Part shown: positions 39,885-46,529 of the stretch, one piece after another
How the letters are laid out: every line of letters starts with the position of its first letter
Position numbering within the stretch: position 1 is the stretch's first letter
From: Streptomyces scabiei 87.22
GTDB taxonomy: Bacteria; Actinomycetota; Actinomycetes; Streptomycetales; Streptomycetaceae
Assembly: GCF_000091305.1 (NCBI RefSeq)
Contig: NC_013929.1
Coordinates: 6,758,001-6,822,000 of the forward strand
DNA length: 64,000 bases
Reading direction: 5' to 3'
Notes under the pieces: model-generated
What the model saw: only the letters and a program-made list of their open reading frames with translations
Told to the model about the DNA's origin: nothing
The model's database searches: none
Translations under genes and position numbers: made by a program

Positions 39885-40282
39885 CCCGCATCGTGTCGGA
39901 GGTCGAGGCGGATGCCCTGCCGATCGATCTGTGGACCATGCGCGAGGCGGCCGCCAGGCCGCTCGCCGGCGAGCCGATGTCGGGCGAGGACCTGGACAGG
40001 CTGAGGAACCAGCTGCGCGGGCATCTCCACGTCCTCGCGCCGGCCGTCGAGGCAGCGGCCGCCCGGCTCCCCGTCGGCTCCGAGGCCCGCAGACGTGCCC
40101 GCGCATGCTCCACGGTCGCCCATCAGGCGCTCTGCCTGGGGTCCGGGGACACGCGCCTCGTCCGGGTCTCGGTTGTGGGGAAGCTGGCTCACTCGGTGCG
40201 GAACCTGGCCCGCCACTGGGAGAGCCTGGGCGGCGCCAGCGCGAGCACCGCACCGGATCTGGGAAGGGTGGGCGGGCTGTGA
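39881..40282 (+). CDS. DUF6415-like Streptomyces protein
   Basis: 133 residues from ATG 39881. The pattern LWTMREAAARPLAGEPMSGE, LDRLRNQLRGHLHVLAPAVE then RRRARACSTVAHQALCLGSG, and LVRVSVVGKLAHSVRNLARH is the helical arrangement I know from DUF6415 proteins, which are restricted to Streptomyces and relatives. It probably functions with the GntR regulator and the small proteins beside it. The stop codon overlaps the next GTG. Confidence 0.7.
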   Translation: MTRIVSEVEADALPIDLWTMREAAARPLAGEPMSGEDLDRLRNQLRGHLHVLAPAVEAAAARLPVGSEARRRARACSTVAHQALCLGSGDTRLVRVSVVGKLAHSVRNLARHWESLGGASASTAPDLGRVGGL

Positions 40283-40365
40283 TCCGGTTCGTCGCTGTCG
40301 CCCTGTACGTGGCCGTCGTGTTCGCCCTCGTCCTCGCCGTGGTGCTGGCGCGGACCCCGTCCTGA
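40279..40365 (+). CDS. 28-residue membrane peptide
   Basis: GTG 40279 makes a GTGA overlap with the previous stop. The product is nearly one hydrophobic helix (FVAVALYVAVVFALVLAVVL) followed by a short ARTPS end, so a single-span membrane peptide. Coupled translation and lack of any other candidate support it. It is the last gene before the three stem-loops and the comEC remnant. Confidence 0.55.
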   Translation: MIRFVAVALYVAVVFALVLAVVLARTPS

Positions 40366-40412
40366 CGCACCCCCACAGCGACCGCAGGGTCAGGGTCGCA
40401 CCCCATGACGCC

Positions 40413-40558
40413 CCTCCTGCCGGTGTCCCGCAAGACACCGGCAGGAGGCGGCAGCCCGCCCCGGCAGCGTCCCGCAAGACGCTGGCGGGGCGGGTGGGCT
40501 TCTCGCCCCTCTGAGCGCCCGCCCCATCGGTGTCCCGCAAGACACCGGCGGGGCGGGC
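40413..40558 (+). repeat. Three tandem covarying stem-loops with CCGCAA loop
   Basis: Hairpin 1 spans 40413-40448 (15 perfect pairs), hairpin 2 spans 40455-40494 (17 positions, one G-G mismatch) and hairpin 3 spans 40517-40558 (18 positions, one G-T pair and one A-C mismatch). All have the hexaloop CCGCAA closed by GTC/GAC. Inner stems differ by compensating changes (T-A to C-G, G-C to A-T). They lie just inside the right end of the element, after its last gene, and could act as stacked terminators or as a structured RNA. Confidence 0.75.
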
Positions 40559-40599
40559 TTCGTCATTCCCGAGCCCTGCCCCAACGTGTTAATAGACCA

Positions 40600-40625
40600 A
40601 GGCCGAACCACGGGTCGGCCTACCA
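40600..40625 (+). other. Probable right attachment junction (prophage/comEC)
   Basis: Up to about 40608 the sequence reads as non-coding element DNA; from CAC at 40609 onward it encodes continuous ComEC C-terminal protein. The usual ComEC text is HHGSAYQDPGL; here the first residue is Asn instead of His (aac cac ggg tcg gcc), so crossover fell in or near GGCCGAACCACGGGTCGGCC. The left junction is outside the window. Confidence 0.6.
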
Positions 40626-40821
40626 GGATCCGGGGCTGATACGTGCCATGGCTCCACGGCTGGCCCTCATCTCGGTGGGCGCGGACAACCCGTACGGCCA
40701 CCCGGCACCCGGTACGGTCGCCGCGCTGCGGGCCGGGGGTGCCACGGTGCTGCGGACGGACGAGGACGGCGCGATCGCTGTCGCGGGTACGGCGAAGGAG
40801 CTGCTCGTGGCGAGAGACTGA
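40609..40821 (+). pseudogene. comEC: comEC 3' remnant (C-terminal metallo-beta-lactamase part)
   Basis: The reading frame gives HGSAYQDPGLIRAMAPRLAL, then ISVGADNPYGHPAPGTVAAL and RAGGATVLRTDEDGAIAVAG. This is the conserved end of the ComEC/Rec2 DNA-uptake channel's metallo-beta-lactamase-like domain. About 70 residues are left of a protein usually well above 700. ATG 40648 inside has no ribosome-binding site. In Streptomyces comEC normally precedes holA, as here. The missing 5' part should lie beyond the prophage's left end, so the gene is split by insertion. Confidence 0.8.
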
Positions 40822-40825
40822 CGTC

Positions 40826-41635
40826 ATGGACACCGCAGAGCTGGACGCCTACCTTCGCCGCCTCGGAGCCGAGCAGCCGGCCCGGCCCACGGTCGACGCG
40901 CTGCGTGAACTGCAGCTGCGCCATCTGCGGGCGGTGCCGTTCGAGAACCTGTCGATCCACCTGGGCGAGGAGATCGTCCTGGAGGAGAAACACCTGCTGG
41001 AAAAGATCGTGGGGTACCGCAGGGGCGGCTTCTGCTTCGAACTCAACGGACTGTTCGGGGCGTTGCTCACGGCACTCGGGTTCGACGTGACACTGCTCGC
41101 GGCACGGGTGTACGGCGAGCAGGGGCGGCTCGGTATCCCGTATGACCATCTGGCGCTGCGCGTGCGGACGGTGGACGGGGGCGACCGGCTGGTCGACGTC
41201 GGGTTCGGGGCGAACAGCCACCGCCCGCTGGAGTTCGGGAATCGGGAGGAGCAGCAGGATCCCGGGGGCACGTTCCGGGTGGCCGAGGCGGACCGGGAGG
41301 GCGGAGGGCGTGAGTTCGGGGACCTGGATGTGTTCCGGGACGGCAAGCCGCAGTACCGGCTGGAGGTGAGGCCGCGTGTGCTCGGGGACTTCGTGGCCGG
41401 TGCCTGGTGGCACAGCACGTCACCGGCGTCCCATTTCACCCGGTCCCTGGTCTGCTCCCGCGTCGCCGAGGACGGCGGCCGCCTCACCCTCAGCGGCCGC
41501 ACCCTCACGGTCACCTCGGCGAAGGGCGACCGCGAGGTGACCGAGCCGGCGACGGACGCGGAGGTGCTGGCGGTGTACCGGGACAGGTTCGGGATCGAGT
41601 TGGGGCGGGTTCCGGAGGTGGGGGCGGTTGAATGA
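40826..41635 (+). CDS. nat: Arylamine N-acetyltransferase
   Basis: 269 residues from ATG 40826, four bases after the comEC end. It transfers acetyl groups from acetyl-CoA to arylamines or related substrates. The catalytic triad is complete: Cys70 in RRGGFCFELN, His108 in PYDHLAL and Asp124 in LVDVGFG. PFENLSIHLGEEIVLE near residue 38 is the family N-terminal signature. Length is normal. Its proximity to the split comEC suggests it may have lost any promoter located within comEC, so expression may have changed in the lysogen. Confidence 0.95.
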   Translation: MDTAELDAYLRRLGAEQPARPTVDALRELQLRHLRAVPFENLSIHLGEEIVLEEKHLLEKIVGYRRGGFCFELNGLFGALLTALGFDVTLLAARVYGEQGRLGIPYDHLALRVRTVDGGDRLVDVGFGANSHRPLEFGNREEQQDPGGTFRVAEADREGGGREFGDLDVFRDGKPQYRLEVRPRVLGDFVAGAWWHSTSPASHFTRSLVCSRVAEDGGRLTLSGRTLTVTSAKGDREVTEPATDAEVLAVYRDRFGIELGRVPEVGAVE

Positions 41636-41972
41636 CGTGGTGAGCGACTACTGGACACCCGCGCATCAAGCGGTCGAGCAGGAGGATGCTGAAGCCCTGG
41701 CCCGGTTGCTGGCCGCTGGTTCCGATCCCGACGAGGTCTTCAGCGACATGACGCTGCTGACGCATGCGATCGACGTCGAGGGTGATGGCTCCCTGCAGAG
41801 CGGGCAGCCGTTGACGGTGCACACCACGGCCGTGTTGCTGGCCTTCGGGGCTGATCCGGAGCTCGCAGACCCGGCCGGCCGCACACCCATGGACATGGCC
41901 GATCGCTACGGCCACGGCCTGGCCGTGAAACTGCTGCAGGCCCACATCGGCAGACGAGCCGCCGATAGATGA
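41628..41972 (+). CDS. Ankyrin-repeat protein
   Basis: 114 residues if translation begins at TTG 41628, seven bases after ggaggtg; GTG 41637 and GTG 41640 are alternatives with poorer spacing. Two to three ankyrin units are visible: WTPAHQAVEQEDAEALARLL then AAGSDPDEV; LLTHAIDVEG; VHTTAVLLAFGADPELADPA then GRTPMDMADRYGHGLAVKLL. It is a soluble protein-binding scaffold with unknown partner. It overlaps the acetyltransferase stop by eight bases. Confidence 0.8.
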   Translation: MNDVVSDYWTPAHQAVEQEDAEALARLLAAGSDPDEVFSDMTLLTHAIDVEGDGSLQSGQPLTVHTTAVLLAFGADPELADPAGRTPMDMADRYGHGLAVKLLQAHIGRRAADR

Positions 41973-42072
41973 GGGTGCGGGCGATGCTCGTGAAGGCGAG
42001 GAAGTGCTCGGCTTTGCGTGGAGGGGAGGGTCCCCGGAGGAGCAGGGAACAGGGCGGCGGAGAATAGGGGCC

Positions 42073-42318
42073 GTGAGTGATGTGAGACATGTGCTGGTGC
42101 TGCCTGATCGTGATGCGGCCGAGGAGGCGGCGGAGGCGCTCGGGGCGAGGTTCGGGCTGGACGAGGAGCCGCAGTTGGTGCGGGACGCGCTGGCGGGGGA
42201 GGACGACGCCGAGGACGCGCAGTGGCTGTTGGTGCTGCGGGACGAGCGGGGGCGGCTCGATCCGGTGGCGTTGGACGAGTTCGCGGGGGAGTGGGAGGGG
42301 TGGCGGGAGGAGCCGTAG
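42073..42318 (+). CDS. Small conserved acidic protein upstream of holA
   Basis: 81 residues from GTG 42073. LVLPDRDAAEEAAEALGARF, GLDEEPQLVRDALAGEDDAE and LLVLRDERGRLDPVALDEFA make a compact alpha/beta protein of strongly acidic charge. I recognise it as a small conserved protein next to holA in Streptomyces, without named function. The ribosome-binding site is weak, so transcription/translation may be leaderless-like. The 100-base gap before it holds nothing clear. Confidence 0.7.
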   Translation: MSDVRHVLVLPDRDAAEEAAEALGARFGLDEEPQLVRDALAGEDDAEDAQWLLVLRDERGRLDPVALDEFAGEWEGWREEP

Positions 42319-42414
42319 TGCTCCGCCGGGGGTGCTCGCGGGCTTCCCCGCGCCCCTGAGGGAGCGGACCGTACGCCGGTCGGGTTGTCAGTGGGGCGTG
42401 GGATGCTGTCCGGG

Positions 42415-43401
42415 ATGGCCAAGAAGACTGCGCAAGACGATCCTCTCGCCCCCGTGACGCTTGCCGTGGGGCAGGAGGAGCTGCTGCTCGACCGTGCCGT
42501 GCAGGTGGTGGTGGCCGCCGCGCGGGCCTCCGACGCGGACACGGACGTACGGGATCTGTCCTCGGACCAGTTGCAGCCCGGCACGCTCGCCGAGCTGACG
42601 AGTCCGTCGCTCTTCGCGGAGCGGAAGGTCGTGGTCGTGCGGAATGCGCAGGATCTGTCGGCCGACACCGTCAAGGACGTGAAGGCGTATCTCGGGGCCC
42701 CTGCCGAGGAGATCACCCTGGTGCTGTTGCACGCGGGCGGGGCCAAGGGGAAGGCGCTGCTGGACGCCGCGCGCAAGGCGGGGGCGCGGGAGGTGGCGTG
42801 CCCCAAGATGACGAAGCCGGGGGATCGGCTGGCGTTCGTGCGGGGGGAGTTCCGGATGCTCGGCCGGTCGGCGACGCCCGAGGCGTGCCAGGCGCTGGTC
42901 GACGCGATCGGGAGTGATCTGCGGGAGCTGGCGGCCGCGGCGTCGCAGCTGGTCGCGGATGTCGAGGGCACGATCGACGAGGCCGTGGTCGGGCGGTACT
43001 ACAGGGGGCGGGCCGAGGCGTCGAGCTTCGAGGTGGCCGACCGGGCCGTGGAGGGGCGGGCGGCGGAGGCGCTGGAGGCGCTGCGGTGGTCGTTGGCGAC
43101 CGGGGTGGCGCCGGTGCTGATCACCAGCGCGCTGGCCCAGGGCGTGCGGGCGATCGGGAAGCTGTCGTCGGCGCGGGGTGGGCGGCCGGGGGATCTCGCG
43201 CGGGAGTTGGGGATGCCGCCGTGGAAGATCGATCGGGTGCGGCAGCAGATGCGGGGGTGGACGCCGGACGGGGTGGCTGTGGCGTTGCGGGCCGTGGCCG
43301 AGGCGGATGCGGGGGTCAAGGGGGGCGGGGATGATCCGGAGTACGCGTTGGAGAAGGCGGTCGTGGTGATCGCGCGGGCGGCTCGGTCTCGTCGGGGCTG
43401 A
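42415..43401 (+). CDS. holA: DNA polymerase III delta subunit
   Basis: 328 residues from ATG 42415 (ATG 42403 is in frame but gives a nonstandard extension). The delta subunit opens the beta clamp within the clamp loader. APVTLAVGQEELLLDRAVQV is the usual N-terminus, with RDLSSDQLQPGTLAELTSPS and LFAERKVVVVRNAQ, then helical C-terminal parts (YYRGRAEASSFEVADRAVEG, ALRWSLATGVAPVLITSALA). Length matches actinobacterial HolA. It is encoded just upstream of rpsT (opposite strand) and lepA, the canonical arrangement. Confidence 0.95.
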   Translation: MAKKTAQDDPLAPVTLAVGQEELLLDRAVQVVVAAARASDADTDVRDLSSDQLQPGTLAELTSPSLFAERKVVVVRNAQDLSADTVKDVKAYLGAPAEEITLVLLHAGGAKGKALLDAARKAGAREVACPKMTKPGDRLAFVRGEFRMLGRSATPEACQALVDAIGSDLRELAAAASQLVADVEGTIDEAVVGRYYRGRAEASSFEVADRAVEGRAAEALEALRWSLATGVAPVLITSALAQGVRAIGKLSSARGGRPGDLARELGMPPWKIDRVRQQMRGWTPDGVAVALRAVAEADAGVKGGGDDPEYALEKAVVVIARAARSRRG

Positions 43402-43410
43402 TTTCCTCGC

Positions 43411-43480
43411 CCCGCCGCCCGCCGCCCGCCGCCCGCCGCCCGCCGCCCGCCGCCCGCCGCCCGCCGCCTGCCGCCCGCCC
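43411..43480 (+). repeat. Tandem CCCGCCG heptamer repeat
   Basis: Eight perfect CCCGCCG units run from 43411 to 43466, followed by CCTGCCG and CCCGCCC. It starts nine bases after the holA stop. As a microsatellite with a 7-base unit it is a likely slippage hot spot and one strand is G-rich enough for unusual structure. Confidence 0.9.
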
Positions 43481-43634
43481 CACGGAAGCCTTGCCGCACC
43501 CTGCGGTGAGCCCGCCCCGCCCCGGGGAAGCCTTGCGTCGCGCGCTGTGGTGAGCCCGCTGTGCCCCCTGCGCTCGCGCTCGCGAGTCCCCGCATCCCCG
43601 CATCCCCTCTCCACCGGCCGCCCCCACAGGCATG

Positions 43635-43685
43635 CCGAAGGCCCCGCCCTCGTCCCTGGGGAAGGGACGGAGACGGGGCCTTCGG
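43635..43685 (-). terminator. Terminator between holA and rpsT
   Basis: CCGAAGGCCCCG (43635-43646) and CGGGGCCTTCGG (43674-43685) pair perfectly over 12 bases around a loop that contains its own TCCC-tggggaa-GGGA stem. It lies about 125 bases downstream of rpsT on the minus strand and beyond holA on the plus strand, so it can serve both. Confidence 0.75.
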
Positions 43686-43810
43686 TCAATGCGTGTGGAC
43701 CTGTACCCGCGTGGCGAACGCAGGCCGCGTACGGGTCCGGGGTGCCGGGTGGGAGCGGATGAGAGAGGGCCCGTTCTGGGTCCAGCCGGCGGTCAGATCA
43801 AAGGAGAAGC

Positions 43811-44077
43811 TCAGCCCTGGAGGGAAGCGACCTTGGAAGCAAGCGCCGACTTCTTGTTGGCGGCCTGGTTCTTGTGGATGACGCCCTTCGAGACGGCCTT
43901 GTCGAGCTGACGCGCGGCAGCGCGCTGGTACTCGGTGGCCTTCACGGTGTCACCCGCGGCAGCGGCCTCACGGGCCTTGCGGATCGCGGTCTTGAGCGAC
44001 GACTTGACGGCCTTGTTGCGAAGGCGCGCCTTCTCGTTGGTCTTGTTCCGCTTGATCTGGGACTTGATGTTCGCCAC
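43811..44077 (-). CDS. rpsT: 30S ribosomal protein S20
   Basis: 88 residues from ATG 44077 on the minus strand. ANIKSQIKRNKTNEKARLRN, KAVKSSLKTAIRKAREAAAA and ARQLDKAVSKGVIHKNQAAN are standard S20 motifs; the protein binds 16S rRNA early in assembly. It is monocistronic and divergent from lepA, the typical bacterial arrangement with holA nearby. Length and all core residues are normal. Confidence 0.98.
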   Translation of the reverse strand: MANIKSQIKRNKTNEKARLRNKAVKSSLKTAIRKAREAAAAGDTVKATEYQRAAARQLDKAVSKGVIHKNQAANKKSALASKVASLQG

Positions 44078-44346
44078 GAATGAGCCTTTTCAGCTACAGG
44101 TGTACGAGACCATGGGGGTCGTGCAGGACACGCCGCGCACGCCTCGGACACCGTTTGATTTTCTTGGGATGTGCCTCCTGCTGAGAGGGCATGAGACACA
44201 GCCGCCCACGCTACCAGCAGCCCATGGGTCGGCCCAAACCGGTCGCAGTTCTCCGCCCGTGGGACCATGGTGCCTACGTACCAGACCCGCCAGATCCGAC
44301 CCGAGACCGCAGACGGCTGCGGACACCTCAAGAATCAGGACCCTGC

Positions 44347-46215
44347 GTGCCCGCGATCCCTAGCCATGTGCCCGAGCCGAGCCGTACCGACCCGGCTCTG
44401 ATCCGCAACTTCTGCATCATCGCGCACATCGACCACGGCAAGTCCACGCTCGCCGACCGGATGCTCCAGCTGACCGGAGTGGTTGATCAGCGGCAGATGC
44501 GTGCTCAGTACCTCGACCGCATGGACATCGAGCGCGAGCGTGGCATCACGATCAAGTCCCAGGCGGTCCGACTGCCCTGGGCCCCGACCGAGGAACCGGG
44601 CAGGACCCACATCCTCAACATGATCGACACCCCCGGGCACGTCGACTTCACGTACGAGGTGTCGCGGTCGCTGGCGGCCTGTGAGGGGACGGTGCTCCTC
44701 GTCGACGCGGCCCAGGGCATCGAGGCCCAGACCCTCGCCAACCTCTACCTGGCGATGGAGAACGACCTCAAGATCATCCCCGTACTGAACAAGATCGACC
44801 TGCCGGCCGCGCAGCCGGAGAAGTTCAGCGAGGAGCTCGCCAACCTCATCGGCTGCGACCCGGAGGACGTGCTCAAGGTCTCCGCGAAGACGGGTCTGGG
44901 TGTCGAGGCGCTGCTGGACCGGGTCGTCGCGGACGTTCCCGCCCCGGTCGGTGTCCAGGACGCGCCCGCGCGCGCGATGATCTTCGACTCGGTGTACGAC
45001 TCCTACCGGGGTGTCGTGACGTACGTGCGTGTCATCGACGGACAGCTCAACAAGCGTGAGCGGATCCGCATGATGTCCACCGGCGCCACCCACGAGCTGC
45101 TGGAGATCGGTGTCTCGGCCCCCGAGATGAAGGCTGCCGACGGCCTCGGCGTCGGTGAGGTCGGCTATCTGATCACCGGTGTGAAGGACGTCCGCCAGTC
45201 CAAGGTCGGTGACACCATCACCACCCTGCACAAGGGCGCCACCGAGGCGCTCGGCGGTTACAAGGACCCGAAGCCGATGGTCTTCTCGGGTCTGTATCCG
45301 CTGGACGGCTCCGACTACCCGGAGCTGCGCGACGCCCTCGACAAGCTGCAGCTCAACGACGCCGCGCTGGTGTACGAGCCGGAGACCTCCGCGGCGCTCG
45401 GTTTCGGTTTCCGTGTCGGTTTCCTGGGGCTGCTGCACCTCGACGTGATCCGTGAGCGGCTGGAGCGCGAGTTCGGGCTCGACCTCATCGCGACCGCGCC
45501 GAACGTGGTCTACCGCGTCGTCATGGAGGACGGCGCGGAGCACACGGTCACCAACCCGAGCGAGTTCCCCGAGGGGAAGATCGACGCCGTGTACGAGCCC
45601 GTCGTACGCGCCACGATCCTCGCGCCCTCGGAGTTCATCGGGTCGATCATGGAGCTGTGCCAGACGCGGCGCGGCACCCTGCTCGGCATGGACTACCTCT
45701 CCGAGGACCGCGTCGAGATCCGCTACACCCTCCCGCTCGCGGAGATCGTCTTCGACTTCTTCGACCAGCTGAAGTCGAAGACGCGCGGTTACGCCTCCCT
45801 GGACTACGAGCCCACCGGCGAGCAGAGCTCCAGCCTGGTGAAGGTCGACATCCTGCTGCACGGCGACAAGGTGGACGCCTTCTCGGCCGTCACCCACAAG
45901 GACGCCGCGTACGCCTACGGGGTGCGGCTCGTCGCCAAGCTGCGCGAGCTGATCCCGCGGCAGGCGTTCGAGGTGCCCATCCAGGCCGCGATCGGGTCGC
46001 GGGTCATCGCCCGCGAGACCATCCGCGCCATCCGCAAGGACGTCCTCGCCAAGTGCTACGGCGGTGACATCTCCCGGAAGCGGAAGCTGCTGGAGAAGCA
46101 GAAGGAGGGCAAGAAGCGGATGAAGATGGTGGGCTCCGTGGAGGTTCCGCAGGAGGCGTTCATCGCCGTTCTGTCGAGTGACGACAACGCCGGCGGCGGC
46201 AAGGGCAAGAAGTAG
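44347..46215 (+). CDS. lepA: Elongation factor 4 (LepA)
   Basis: 622 residues from GTG 44347, giving the standard Streptomyces N-terminus (VPAIPSHVPEPSRTDPALIR). LepA is a ribosomal GTPase acting on translation and ribosome assembly. The P-loop AHIDHGKST is at about residues 26-34, RERGITIKSQ follows, then DTPGHVDF and NKIDLP. The LepA-specific C-terminal domain has RGYASLDYEPTGEQSSSLVK and AKCYGGDISRKRKLLEKQKE. The region 44078-44346 between it and rpsT must hold both promoters. Confidence 0.97.
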   Translation: MPAIPSHVPEPSRTDPALIRNFCIIAHIDHGKSTLADRMLQLTGVVDQRQMRAQYLDRMDIERERGITIKSQAVRLPWAPTEEPGRTHILNMIDTPGHVDFTYEVSRSLAACEGTVLLVDAAQGIEAQTLANLYLAMENDLKIIPVLNKIDLPAAQPEKFSEELANLIGCDPEDVLKVSAKTGLGVEALLDRVVADVPAPVGVQDAPARAMIFDSVYDSYRGVVTYVRVIDGQLNKRERIRMMSTGATHELLEIGVSAPEMKAADGLGVGEVGYLITGVKDVRQSKVGDTITTLHKGATEALGGYKDPKPMVFSGLYPLDGSDYPELRDALDKLQLNDAALVYEPETSAALGFGFRVGFLGLLHLDVIRERLEREFGLDLIATAPNVVYRVVMEDGAEHTVTNPSEFPEGKIDAVYEPVVRATILAPSEFIGSIMELCQTRRGTLLGMDYLSEDRVEIRYTLPLAEIVFDFFDQLKSKTRGYASLDYEPTGEQSSSLVKVDILLHGDKVDAFSAVTHKDAAYAYGVRLVAKLRELIPRQAFEVPIQAAIGSRVIARETIRAIRKDVLAKCYGGDISRKRKLLEKQKEGKKRMKMVGSVEVPQEAFIAVLSSDDNAGGGKGKK

Positions 46216-46280
46216 CCACCGCACGGTGTCGGCGGCGGGCCGCGGGGCGGCCGCCGTTACCCCCGGAAACTCGGGCATGA

Positions 46281-46316
46281 TGCGGGCCCGTCGCGTTTCG
46301 GCGCGACGGGCCCGCA
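46281..46316 (+). terminator. lepA terminator
   Basis: TGCGGGCCCGTCGCG (46281-46295) and CGCGACGGGCCCGCA (46302-46316) form a perfect 15-base stem with loop TTTCGG, 65 bases after the lepA stop. The rest of the 314-base gap up to the acyl-CoA synthetase holds the operator-like palindrome at 46431. Confidence 0.85.
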
Positions 46317-46430
46317 GGTCGTCCGGGAGATGCCGGTGCGTGTTCGTAGGGTCGTTCCCGGTGGAAAGTGACCGCCCGCCGCCCCTTACGAACCGGCCAG
46401 TCGCGCTCTACCCTGATCACCACTCGATGG

Positions 46431-46445
46431 TTACTCGCGAGTTAA
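46431..46445 (+). promoter_or_regulatory. Palindromic operator TTACTCGCGAGTTAA upstream of acyl-CoA synthetase
   Basis: A 15-base near-palindrome with a perfect 10-base core (ACTCGCGAGT) located 85 bases before the start codon. Palindromes of this TTACTCGCGAGTAA type are used by actinobacterial TetR-type regulators of fatty-acid and related genes (family knowledge). No regulator gene is adjacent, so the binding protein is unidentified. Confidence 0.5.
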
Positions 46446-46529
46446 ACAACAGCCGCTTTGAGCCAGCCGCGCAGTCCTGAGCACACAGTCCATGAGCCAG
46501 CCGCGCTGTCGCGTGCCCCGGAGGATGTC

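Larger units (their letters stand above)
43402..43810. other. Intergenic region between holA and rpsT
   Basis: These 409 bases between convergent holA and rpsT hold the CCCGCCG repeat (43411-43480) and a strong hairpin (43635-43685). The short ORFs that can be drawn across them are low-complexity and have no recognisable product. I see no other gene in the stretch. Confidence 0.6.

Noticed and set aside
1..40600. Integrase, excisionase and immunity repressor of the prophage
   Set aside because: No tyrosine or serine recombinase motif was found; the HTH gene at 11796 is excisionase-like in size only, and the XRE, PadR and GntR proteins do not look like phage repressors. These functions should lie left of the window.
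40648..40821. Independent small gene starting at ATG 40648
   Set aside because: The sequence is the conserved end of ComEC and the homology begins upstream of this ATG, without a ribosome-binding site, so it is treated as a remnant.
43411..43480. CRISPR or protein-coding repeat
   Set aside because: Pure 7-base tandem units without spacers, and frames through it have no ribosome-binding site or recognisable product.
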